A stretch of 64,000 nt of DNA from Streptomyces justiciae (lineage in GTDB: Bacteria; Actinomycetota; Actinomycetes; Streptomycetales; Streptomycetaceae), in NCBI RefSeq assembly GCF_015163075.1, contig NZ_JADDXU010000009.1, positions 342,163 to 406,162 of the forward strand. Reading direction: 5' to 3'. How positions within the stretch are numbered: position 1 is the first letter of the stretch; every line of letters starts with the position of its first letter. Shown in pieces: positions 25,233 through 32,045 of the stretch. The notes under the pieces were generated by a model that ran no database searches, was not told the origin of the DNA, and worked only from the letters and a program-made list of their open reading frames with translations. The translations under genes and the position numbers were made by a program.

Positions 25233-25871
25233 TCAGAAAGCCGTGATGCCGGCCGGGGCGCGTTCCGCGCGGCTGAGGGCGCGCAGTACGGCGGACTGGC
25301 CGTGGCGGCGCAGGGCCAGCCGGGTCAGCAGGCCGACGGTCGCCTCGACGGCGGGGCCGGGCAGTTCGGGGGTCGGGATGCCGACGCTGAACGCCAAGTC
25401 GTCCGTGTGCACGACCAGTTCCATCAGACGGGTCGTCAGGAAGTCGTCGAGGCTCAGCGCGTAGTCGCCCCACACCGGCAGCCGTACGGCCCGGTCGGGC
25501 TCGGCGGGCAGCCGGGTGCGCAGGGTCCGTACGGTGTCGGCGGCCCGGTCGGCAAGGGCCCGGACGCCCTCGGCGCCGGCGTCCTCCCCGCCGCGCCGGA
25601 TACGGGCGTTGGCCTCGTCGTGGAGTCCGGCGTCGATCCAGCGGACGCGGGCGTAGTAGTCGTCGAGCCCGATGACCGGCGGGGTGGGGGCGGGTTCGTC
25701 GAGGACGGCCGGGATGAAGAAGACCTGCCAGGCGAGATGCCCGGCGAGCCCGCCGACGCTCCACTCGTCCAGGGCGCTGGGCTCCTTCCAACGCCCGGCG
25801 ACGGAGGGGTGGTTGAGCAGCTCCACCGCGACGTCCGCGGCGTCGAGGTAGGCGCCGGTGATACGGCTCAT
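25233..25871 (-). CDS. DinB/MDMPI-fold protein (maleylpyruvate isomerase N-terminal type)
   Basis: A 212-residue protein with the four-helix MDMPI_N fold seen in mycothiol-dependent maleylpyruvate isomerases and S-transferases. The WSVGGLAGHLAWQ, DDYYARV, and LTTRLMELVVHTDDLAFSVG segments contain the metal-binding His positions (GHLAW; ELVVHTDD). The likely role is transfer or isomerisation with a thiol cofactor (mycothiol), or detoxification; the substrate is unknown. Its start MSRITG is nearly identical to the starts of the five upstream mini-ORFs, and its ATG overlaps the stop of the last one (ATGA). Expression therefore probably depends on translation through the repeat array. Confidence 0.85.
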   Translation of the reverse strand: MSRITGAYLDAADVAVELLNHPSVAGRWKEPSALDEWSVGGLAGHLAWQVFFIPAVLDEPAPTPPVIGLDDYYARVRWIDAGLHDEANARIRRGGEDAGAEGVRALADRAADTVRTLRTRLPAEPDRAVRLPVWGDYALSLDDFLTTRLMELVVHTDDLAFSVGIPTPELPGPAVEATVGLLTRLALRRHGQSAVLRALSRAERAPAGITAF

Positions 25872-25912
25872 CGGGGCGGCCTTTCGGTGTGCGCGCCGGT
25901 CGTCCGGCTCAT
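25868..25912 (-). CDS. Mini-ORF 5 of coupled array (14 residues)
   Basis: MSRTTGAHTERPPR, then a TGA that overlaps the ATG of the MDMPI gene. Its own ATG overlaps the stop of mini-ORF 4. GAAAGG lies upstream. It differs from mini-ORF 1 at four residues (A7, T9, P12 and related changes). Whether it is translated is unknown; the preserved overlap is the evidence. Confidence 0.5.
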   Translation of the reverse strand: MSRTTGAHTERPPR

Positions 25913-26037
25913 CGGGGCAGCCTTTCGCTGTGCGCGCCGGTGGCGAGGCGACCCATCGCAGCAGCCTTCCGGTGACCGCGCCGGTGCTCCCGGTCGCCGC
26001 GGCGCTTTTCGGTGTGTGCGCCGGCCATGCGGCTCAT
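25909..26037 (-). CDS. Mini-ORF 4 of coupled array (42 residues)
   Basis: Begins MSRMAGAHTEKRRGDREHRR, a very basic stretch, then GHRKAAAMGRLATGAHSERLPR. It is a near copy of mini-ORF 2, with one extra codon in the second half that keeps the frame and the terminal ERLPR-stop. Start and stop both overlap neighbours as ATGA. An internal ATG (GATGGGTCGC) marks the decayed start of a 14-residue unit that has become fused in frame. Confidence 0.5.
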   Translation of the reverse strand: MSRMAGAHTEKRRGDREHRRGHRKAAAMGRLATGAHSERLPR

Positions 26038-26078
26038 CTCGGCAGCCTTTCGGCGTGCGTGCCGGTCTTGCGGCTCAT
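26034..26078 (-). CDS. Mini-ORF 3 of coupled array (14 residues)
   Basis: MSRKTGTHAERLPR, differing from mini-ORF 1 at residues 4 and 9. The ATG overlaps the stop of mini-ORF 2 and the stop overlaps the ATG of mini-ORF 4. GAAAGG lies eight bases before the ATG. Translation is not proven. Confidence 0.5.
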   Translation of the reverse strand: MSRKTGTHAERLPR

Positions 26079-26200
26079 CTCGGCAGCCTTTCGCTGTGCG
26101 TGCCGGTCGTCCGGCTCATCGGGGCAGCCTTCCGGTGACCGCGCCGGTGCTCCCGGTCGCCGCGGCGCTTTTCGGTGTGTGCGCCGGCCATGCGGCTCAT
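26075..26200 (-). CDS. Mini-ORF 2 of coupled array (41 residues)
   Basis: Starts MSRMAGAHTEKRRGDREHRR, continues GHRKAAP, and then reads in frame through a complete 14-residue unit (MSRTTGTHSERLPR) with its own ATG at 26119 and GGAAGG upstream. It could therefore give both a 41- and a 14-residue peptide. Both ends overlap neighbours as ATGA. The N-terminal half is strongly basic (Arg/His/Lys). Confidence 0.5.
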   Translation of the reverse strand: MSRMAGAHTEKRRGDREHRRGHRKAAPMSRTTGTHSERLPR

Positions 26201-26241
26201 CTCGGCAGCCTTTCGCTGTGCGTGCCGGTCGTCCGGCTCAT
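26197..26241 (-). CDS. Mini-ORF 1 of coupled array (14 residues)
   Basis: MSRTTGTHSERLPR. Its ATG overlaps the TGA of the MocR gene (ATGA), and that gene ends with the same residues (TSTERLPR). GAAAGG lies eight bases before the ATG. It is the first member of the chain that leads to the MDMPI gene. Confidence 0.5.
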   Translation of the reverse strand: MSRTTGTHSERLPR

Positions 26242-27749
26242 CTCGGCAGCCTTTCCGTGGAGGTGACGCGCGTAGCGGGAAGGTGGGGGGCGGGGATGCG
26301 GGTGCGGCCGAAGGTGCGCGGCGTGGACGTCTGCTCGGCCATGACCTCGTCGAAGGCCTCGCGGAGTCGGGCGACCCCCCTGGTCAGGGTGTCCGCGTCG
26401 AGGGCGAAGGGGAGGCGGAGTCGGTTCTCCAGGGTGCCGTCGGCGCCGAACCGCGGTCCGGGCAGCACCTGGACGCCGTGTCGGCCGGCGGCCAGCGACA
26501 GCTTGGTGCTGATCTGGGCGCCCAGGTCCACCCACAGGCACAGTCCGCCGCGCGGCAGGGTGAACCGCCACTGCGGCAGCTGAGCACGCAGCACGTCGGT
26601 CAGGGCGGTGCGCTGGGCGATCAGTTCCGCGCTGCGGGCGCGCAGGAGGTCGTCGTACATCTCGAAGAGCCGGCAGGCGATGAGCTGCTGGACCAGTGGG
26701 TTGCCGGGGTCGCTCGGGCCGCGTACGGCGACCAGGCGGGAGATGACCGACTTGGAGGCCCGCACCCAGCCCACCCGGAGCCCGGCCCAGACGGTCTTGC
26801 TGAGCGAGCCGATGCTGATGACGGCGCCGGGCCTGCCGTACGCGGCCATCGGTGGCGGCAGTGTGCCCGCGTCGAGGTTGACCTCGGAGAGCGTCTCGTC
26901 CACGACCACGTAGGTGCCGCTGCGCAGCGCCGCGTCGACGACGGCACGGCGTGCGGGCTCGGGCATGACCAGGCCGGTGGGGTTGTGGAAGTCGGGCATC
27001 AAGTAGGCGACGGCGGGCCGGGGTTGGCGCAGGGCGCTCTCGACGAGGTCGATGTCCCAGCCGGCGTCGTCCAGGCCGACCGGCACCGGCCGGGCGCCGT
27101 GGCTGCGGATGGCTTCCAGGGCGTTGGGGTAGGTCGGGCTGTCGATCAGGACGGGTTCCCGGGGCCGGACGAGGAGCCGGAGCAGCAGCCCCCAGGCGTG
27201 GTGGGCGCCGACGGTGACCATGATCTGGTCGGCGGTGGTGCGCACCCCGCGTGCCGTGTAGTGGTCGGCGATAGCCTGCCGCAGGGCGGGCAGCCCGACG
27301 AGGTCGTAGCCGTGGCCGTCGGAGTGGCGGGCCATGCGGGTGGCGATGTCGGCCACCGCGAGGCTGAACGCCGGTTCCGGTGCGGGCAGTGACGCGCAGG
27401 TCAGGTCGATGTGCGTGTCGACGGCCTGCCCCGGCACCCAGGACAGGGCGCGCGGCGCGCGCTCGGCGCCGTCGGGCAGGGCCGCGTAGCTTCCCGCGCC
27501 CTGCCGGCTGCGCAGGTAGCCCTCCTCGCGCAGCCGTTGGTAGGCCGAAGCCACGGTGTTCCTGCTGATGCCCCAGGCCGCGGCCAGCGTGCGTTCGGCC
27601 GGGATCCTGGCCGCCACCGAGAGGCGGCCGTCCAGGATCAGTGCCTTGAGCGCCTGCGCCAGGTCCATGTATGCGGTGCCCTGTCGCCAGTCGCCGAGCA
27701 ATCGTGCCAATTGGTCCGCGTTCACCTTTTGGGCGACGTCGTCCCTCAT
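26238..27749 (-). CDS. MocR/PdxR-type regulator (GntR HTH fused to aminotransferase domain)
   Basis: A 503-residue regulator: GntR-type winged helix (about 25-95, RIPAERTLAAAWGISRNTVASAYQRLREEGYLRSRQGAG) followed by a fold-type I aminotransferase domain that binds PLP. The segments PTYPNALEAIRSHG, DFHNPTGLVMP and SIGSLSKTVWAGLRVGWVR are present; the Lys in SLSK is the PLP anchor. Such proteins sense PLP or an amino acid derivative. The ATG at 27749 has GGGGGG upstream and leaves an AT-richer leader of about 120 bases. A GTG at 27872 that overlaps the exporter stop (GTGA) would instead give 544 residues. It is probably the cluster-specific regulator. Confidence 0.88.
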   Translation of the reverse strand: MRDDVAQKVNADQLARLLGDWRQGTAYMDLAQALKALILDGRLSVAARIPAERTLAAAWGISRNTVASAYQRLREEGYLRSRQGAGSYAALPDGAERAPRALSWVPGQAVDTHIDLTCASLPAPEPAFSLAVADIATRMARHSDGHGYDLVGLPALRQAIADHYTARGVRTTADQIMVTVGAHHAWGLLLRLLVRPREPVLIDSPTYPNALEAIRSHGARPVPVGLDDAGWDIDLVESALRQPRPAVAYLMPDFHNPTGLVMPEPARRAVVDAALRSGTYVVVDETLSEVNLDAGTLPPPMAAYGRPGAVISIGSLSKTVWAGLRVGWVRASKSVISRLVAVRGPSDPGNPLVQQLIACRLFEMYDDLLRARSAELIAQRTALTDVLRAQLPQWRFTLPRGGLCLWVDLGAQISTKLSLAAGRHGVQVLPGPRFGADGTLENRLRLPFALDADTLTRGVARLREAFDEVMAEQTSTPRTFGRTRIPAPHLPATRVTSTERLPR

Positions 27750-27868
27750 TGCGGTCCCCCCGCCAGTCAGGTTCGTTTTCCTGCCAGCGGGAGTCTTGGC
27801 CGAGAACAGCGCCACTACAAGATCTTTTGGAAAGTTTTCACGATCGGGAAATACTTCGGCCAACGTTG

Positions 27869-29122
27869 TCACTCACCGTCCCATTTGCGGAGAGCGGGGA
27901 GTGCAAACGCCGCGACCAGCAGGGACAGGATGCCGCCGATGATCCAGGGAGCGACGAGTCCCAGCCAGTCCGCGACGAATCCGCCGACCAGCGCGCCCAG
28001 CGGCATCGCCCCGAAGGCGAACATCCGCCCGGCGCCGCTGACCCGGCCCATCAGCTCGTTGGGGATGAGCCGCTGGCGGACCGACCACGACACGACGTTC
28101 CACATCGACAGCGCGATCGAGAAGAGGGTGAACAGGGCCACCACGGTGACCGGATCGCGTCCCACCAGGCCGATCGCCAGCCAGGCCAGCGGGCACACGA
28201 CCTGCACGCCGATGGCGACCTGCCGGGCGCCGAAGCGGTCCACGACCCGGTTGCTCACCAGTCCGCCGATCACCCCGCCGATGGCCATCGCGGCCAGCAG
28301 CAGACCGTAGCCGCGGTCGCCGATGCCGAGGACGTCGTGGGAGAAGAGCACCAGCGTGGCCAGGGCCATCGACTCGCAGAAGTTGCCGGAGCCGGCGATG
28401 AGCGTGAGGGTGCGCGGCAGCCGGTTCTTGGCCAGCCAGCGCAGCCCTTCGGCGATCTCGGTGCGCATCGCGGTCGGCTGCTCGGGGCGGGGCGGTCGGC
28501 CGGTGGCGCGAATTCGAGACAACAACAGCAACGACACGAAGAAAGCGATCGCATTCAGCCAGAACGGCAGCGGGATAGCGAACGCGAACAGCGCGGCGCC
28601 CAAAGGCGGTCCGGCAAATTCTCGGGAAACCGAGGCGGTCGCCACGAGTCTTCCGTTGGCCGCTTCGAGATGGTCCGACTTCACCAGGGTGGGCACCAGG
28701 GCCTGGCTGGCGCCGGTGAACAGGATTTCCGCGCTGCCCACTCCGAAGGCGAGGACGTAGAGCATCCAGATCTGCGCCAGGTCGAAGGTGGCGATGACGG
28801 CGACCACCACGACCAGGACCACCTGGGCGGCCTGGGCGCCGACCATCAGCCGGCGCCGGTCGAAGCGGTCCACGATCGCGCCGCCGATCAGGGCCAGCAG
28901 CAGCCAGGGCAGGGTGCGGGCGGTGGCGACGCCGGCGACCAGGCTGGGGTCGCTGGTGAGCGACTTGGCGAGCAGCGGGATCGCCGCCACGAGCGCGCCG
29001 TCGCCGAGGGTGGCGATCAGGTCGGCCGACCAGAGGAGCCGGAACTCCCGGCCCATGCCCTTGCCTTGGGCGCCCCTCTTCTCTTCGGTCTCGGCCGCGT
29101 CCGGCACGGACAACTCGCTCAT
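27869..29122 (-). CDS. MFS transporter, probable product exporter
   Basis: A 417-residue major facilitator protein of the EntS-like exporter group. There are about twelve hydrophobic segments, with the inter-helix motif VDRFDRRRLM after helix 2 and a second VDRFGARQV in the C-terminal half. A soluble N-terminal tail (MSELSVPDAAETEEKRGAQG) precedes helix 1. It lies 13 bases after the ATP-grasp gene in the same operon. By position it should export the cluster product and may give self-resistance. The start at 29122 is chosen since helix 1 follows within 30 residues. Confidence 0.92.
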   Translation of the reverse strand: MSELSVPDAAETEEKRGAQGKGMGREFRLLWSADLIATLGDGALVAAIPLLAKSLTSDPSLVAGVATARTLPWLLLALIGGAIVDRFDRRRLMVGAQAAQVVLVVVVAVIATFDLAQIWMLYVLAFGVGSAEILFTGASQALVPTLVKSDHLEAANGRLVATASVSREFAGPPLGAALFAFAIPLPFWLNAIAFFVSLLLLSRIRATGRPPRPEQPTAMRTEIAEGLRWLAKNRLPRTLTLIAGSGNFCESMALATLVLFSHDVLGIGDRGYGLLLAAMAIGGVIGGLVSNRVVDRFGARQVAIGVQVVCPLAWLAIGLVGRDPVTVVALFTLFSIALSMWNVVSWSVRQRLIPNELMGRVSGAGRMFAFGAMPLGALVGGFVADWLGLVAPWIIGGILSLLVAAFALPALRKWDGE

Positions 29123-29135
29123 GGCTGGCTGATCC

Positions 29136-30467
29136 TCACGTCGAGTAGTGGAAGACGCCGGCCGTCCGGGTCTTGTCGTTGGCGCTGATGCCGATGACGG
29201 CGCTGTCCCCGGCGGGCAGGACCCGGGCGTAGGCGCCGGCGTGTCCCTGCGGCAGGTAGAAGAAGCCCCAGGCGGCCTGCCAGGGCTCGACGGCGCCGGT
29301 GAGCGGGTCGACGACCGGTTCCGGCCGCGGGACGACCCGCTCCTGGAGCACACAGCCGCCCTCGGCGGCCTCGCGGACCGCCCGCCACCACTCCTCCGCG
29401 TCCGTCTCCCAGCCGGCCACGACGCCCTTGCCGCCGTAGAGCCCGTTGGGCTTGAGGATCAGTTCGGTACGGCGGTCATGACAGCGCGCGACCAGGTCCG
29501 CGTCGGCGAGGAAGCCGTCGCCGTGCAGGACCCGCGTCCAGGGCAACACCCGGTCGATCAGCGCCTGTTCGCCGGCACTGAAGCGGTCCCGGTGCCGGGC
29601 GTTGGAGAGCAGGGCCAGGCAGCCCTTCTCGCAGTAGAGGTTGCTCTCCAGCGGGGTCCACAGGACGACCGTGCCCAACTCGTGGGCCCGGCACAGCGGT
29701 TCGACCAGGGCCATCGCCTCGGGGTCGAGATAGACCTGGTCCGCCTCGAAGCAGCGGTAGACCACGTCGACGGGGGTGCCGTCCAGGTACGGCTTGCCGT
29801 GACGGAAGGTGATCTGGCTGATCTCGCCGATCCGGAAGTCCAGTCCGAAGCCGCGCATCAGCTCCCGCAGCGGTTGCCAGGTCGCGCCCCACTTGGTGAG
29901 CCCACCGGGCCCTTCGAGGAGCGCTACGACGGGATCGCGGCCGCCCGACGTCACGGCCGCCCCCGTCTTCCGCAGCGCGTCGGCGAGGGCCCGGCCGGTG
30001 TGGGTGTAGCCGAGGCCGTGTCCGGCGGCGAAGGACGCGAAGGCGGCGTCCTGTTCCAGCAGGACCCGGGGAATCTCCCCGGCCCGGTCCCAGCCGCCGA
30101 CCTCGCTGCCGATGCCGAACTCCAGGAGCTTGAACGCGGTGCCGTCGTGATAGACGTCCGCCCGCCCGGCGTGCGGCGGGGCGCCGCCGCCGAGCCTGCG
30201 CATCACCGCGCCGCGCCGCTCGTCCAGGCCCAGGGCGGCGCAGAAGGCGTCGAGATCACCGTCGTAGAGCCGTTCGGGCAGGGAGGTGAGCAGGCCCAGC
30301 ATGCGGTCAAGGTCGGCCGCGAAGCCGTGCAGTTGGCCCTTCTCGGCGAAGAGGGGGCGGGAGAGGTACTCGCCGGGCCAGTCGGCGAGCGAGGGCGCCC
30401 TGCGCAGGATCGCTGCGGAGTCGGGGCGTACGGACTCGTTGTAGGCCCGGGTGACCGCGTCCGTCAT
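29136..30467 (-). CDS. ATP-grasp ligase, glutathionylspermidine-synthase-like (circularly permuted type)
   Basis: A 443-residue enzyme expected to form an amide bond with ATP. The C-terminal part holds the nucleotide site, ELILKPNGLYGGKGVVAGWE, followed by CVLQERVVPRPEP. An upstream GDGFLADADL segment and N-terminal DVYHDGTAFKLLEFGIGSEVGG resemble the pre-ATP-grasp part of glutathionylspermidine-synthase-like and permuted ATP-grasp proteins in biosynthetic clusters. Conserved NDKTRTAG lies near the C-terminus. The ATG overlaps the MOSC stop (ATGA). It is one of three ligases here, which suggests a product with two or three amide bonds. Substrates are unknown. Confidence 0.8.
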   Translation of the reverse strand: MTDAVTRAYNESVRPDSAAILRRAPSLADWPGEYLSRPLFAEKGQLHGFAADLDRMLGLLTSLPERLYDGDLDAFCAALGLDERRGAVMRRLGGGAPPHAGRADVYHDGTAFKLLEFGIGSEVGGWDRAGEIPRVLLEQDAAFASFAAGHGLGYTHTGRALADALRKTGAAVTSGGRDPVVALLEGPGGLTKWGATWQPLRELMRGFGLDFRIGEISQITFRHGKPYLDGTPVDVVYRCFEADQVYLDPEAMALVEPLCRAHELGTVVLWTPLESNLYCEKGCLALLSNARHRDRFSAGEQALIDRVLPWTRVLHGDGFLADADLVARCHDRRTELILKPNGLYGGKGVVAGWETDAEEWWRAVREAAEGGCVLQERVVPRPEPVVDPLTGAVEPWQAAWGFFYLPQGHAGAYARVLPAGDSAVIGISANDKTRTAGVFHYST

Positions 30468-31240
30468 CGCACCAGCTCCCTCGCTGCGACGTCCTCCGCG
30501 GCGAGGGTGTCGCCGAGCAGGACGGTGCCGGGGCGGGTGACCGTGGCGTAGACGCCGAAGGTGCCCGCGGAGGCCTGCACGAGGGAGCGCAGGATCTCGC
30601 GGTCCTTGGGGAGGTCGCGCTGCGGCTGGGTCACCATGACGCAGCGTTTGGTGGCCCCCGTGATGCCCAGGAGGACGTTGCCGATCTGGGCGCGGGTGCC
30701 CAGGAGGTGGTCCGCCTCCGGTCCGCTCAGCAGGACGTTGGGGCGGAAGCGGCGGACGTCCCAGGTGCCGTCGGGGTGGCGGGCGCCTGCCGCGCGCAGG
30801 GCGCCCTCGCTCAGCAGGTGGACCGGGGCCTCGTCGACGAACTTGCCGGCGGGCAGGTCGAAGGTGGACAGGGACGACGGCTCGGCCGGGTCCTTGCGGT
30901 ACTCCTCGACCGTGTGCACCCGGCCGGTCTGGCGGCGCAGCTCCACGGCCTGGCCGAGCCAGTCACTCAGGATCGCGTCCGCGTCCGGGTCGGCGGTGGT
31001 GAACCGCCGCCTGTCGGGCAGGGTCAGTTCGGCCCCGGCCTCGTGGCGGCGGGCCGTGGCGTCCAGCAGCCGGGGCTCCCGTTTGGCGGTGAGCACCCGG
31101 CCGGTGGCCGCGACGACGACCGCGAACTCGCGGTCGCCGACCACCCCGCTGGGGCCGAGGAAGAGCCGGTCCGTGCGCTCGCCGCCCATGGACTTCACCG
31201 GGTAGCGCCACAGCTGGACGGCCTTCGGTGCCGGGCTCAC
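30464..31240 (-). CDS. MOSC protein with N-terminal beta-barrel domain (YcbX/mARC-like)
   Basis: A 258-residue molybdenum-cofactor protein. The MOSC_N domain (about 5-115) starts LWRYPVKSMGGERTDRL and contains SGVVGDREFAVVV; the MOSC domain (about 120-250) has RRFRPNVLLSG and GATKRCVMVTQPQRDLPKDREIL. Cys200 matches the Mo-binding Cys of mARC/YcbX. Those enzymes reduce N-hydroxylated compounds, including N-hydroxyguanidines, with electrons from a [2Fe-2S] or cytochrome b5 partner. YcbX carries the ferredoxin domain in the same chain; here that domain is on the preceding gene, whose stop overlaps this GTG start (GTGA). A longer ORF to 31384 is not favoured. Confidence 0.88.
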   Translation of the reverse strand: MSPAPKAVQLWRYPVKSMGGERTDRLFLGPSGVVGDREFAVVVAATGRVLTAKREPRLLDATARRHEAGAELTLPDRRRFTTADPDADAILSDWLGQAVELRRQTGRVHTVEEYRKDPAEPSSLSTFDLPAGKFVDEAPVHLLSEGALRAAGARHPDGTWDVRRFRPNVLLSGPEADHLLGTRAQIGNVLLGITGATKRCVMVTQPQRDLPKDREILRSLVQASAGTFGVYATVTRPGTVLLGDTLAAEDVAARELVR

Positions 31241-32040
31241 AGGTCCAGCACCAGGTCGGTCACCGGCTGTGAGATGCACAGCAGCACCTCCCCCTCGTCG
31301 GGGTCGCCCTGCGGCGGCACGTGATAGCGGACGGTGCCGCGCTTCAGGCGTACGGCACACGTGCCGCAGACGCCCGCCCAGCACAGCGACTTGGTCTCCA
31401 CGCCGTTGTCGTCGGCGAACGGCAGCAGGGAGTCGTACGAGCCGTCCCAGCCGAACTCGGCGGCGCTGCGGTCGAAGGTGACCCGGAGCTCGGTCAGCGC
31501 CGCCAGGACCTCGACGCCGTCGTAGCCGCCGACGGTGGCGCGGCCCAGGGCGACGGACTCACGGGCGGGGTCGACCAGGGCGAGGCGGGCGGCGGGCAGC
31601 CGGGCCGGGTCGACGGGCTGGAAGCCGTAGCGGGCGAACCACGCGGAGGTGGTCTTGGAGTAGACGAGCACCTCCGCGAAGCCCTCGGCGTGGGCCGCGC
31701 CGACCATGCTGGCCAGCAGCAGCCGGCCGAGGCCGAGGCCGTGCCGCTTCTCGTCGACGGCGACGTTGTAGATCTCGGCGAGGGTGTCGAAGCCGCGCAG
31801 GCCCGCGCAGCCGACGACCTCGCCGTCGGCCTCCAGGACCCGGAAGTCCTCGGAGAGGGTCTCGAACAGCGCGCGCTCGCGCACGAGGAGCTGACCGGTG
31901 TCCATGAAGGGCAGCGACAGCCGGTACATCGCCTCGGCGTCCTCGGCGCGCGCCCGGCGGAACCGGACGTCGACGAACTCATCGCCGCCACGGCTCAGTT
32001 GGACGTCGACCACCTTGCTGGTGTTCAGGTTGATGGCCAT
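31237..32040 (-). CDS. N-acetylglutamate synthase-like GNAT domain fused to [2Fe-2S] ferredoxin
   Basis: A 267-residue two-domain protein. Residues about 22-172 form a GNAT acetyltransferase of the ArgA type: VRFRRARAEDAEAMYRL, EIYNVAVDEKRHGLGLGRLLL (acetyl-CoA loop), and SAWFARYGFQPVDPARLPAARLALVDPAR, the last being typical of acetylglutamate synthases. Residues about 175-267 form a plant-type ferredoxin with Cys220, 225, 228 and 255 (CWAGVCGTC...LLC) and the terminal ISQPVTDLVLDL. This fusion is unusual. The ferredoxin is the obvious electron donor for the MOSC protein translated next (GTGA overlap). The GNAT part pairs logically with the acetylglutamate kinase of the cluster. Confidence 0.9.
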   Translation of the reverse strand: MAINLNTSKVVDVQLSRGGDEFVDVRFRRARAEDAEAMYRLSLPFMDTGQLLVRERALFETLSEDFRVLEADGEVVGCAGLRGFDTLAEIYNVAVDEKRHGLGLGRLLLASMVGAAHAEGFAEVLVYSKTTSAWFARYGFQPVDPARLPAARLALVDPARESVALGRATVGGYDGVEVLAALTELRVTFDRSAAEFGWDGSYDSLLPFADDNGVETKSLCWAGVCGTCAVRLKRGTVRYHVPPQGDPDEGEVLLCISQPVTDLVLDL

Positions 32041-32045
32041 GGCCG

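Larger units (their letters stand above)
25865..26255 (-). repeat. Compound tandem repeat array (41-base unit, 163-166-base higher-order unit)
   Basis: On the minus strand, GAAAGGCTGCC followed by three or four bases and ATGAGCCG recurs about every 41 bases, with longer units that repeat at 163-166 bases (starts 26241, 26078, 25912 and 26200, 26037). Each copy recreates a ribosome-site-like GAAAGG and an ATG. Copies differ at several positions, but the ATGA junctions are kept. One length difference between long units is exactly three bases. The array joins the end of the MocR gene to the start of the MDMPI gene and appears to be an amplification of that junction. Confidence 0.95.

Noticed and set aside
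25865..26255. Possible CRISPR array
   Set aside because: Units are contiguous and of unequal length, with no unique spacers and no cas genes nearby. The repeats read as coding or junction duplications.
25858..26583. Plus-strand open frames through the repeat array, coding for repeated SSRQPF/RLISAAF-like peptides
   Set aside because: They have no ribosome site, run antisense to the operon, and arise from the high GC and the repeat. The minus-strand frames have matched starts, stops and ribosome sites.
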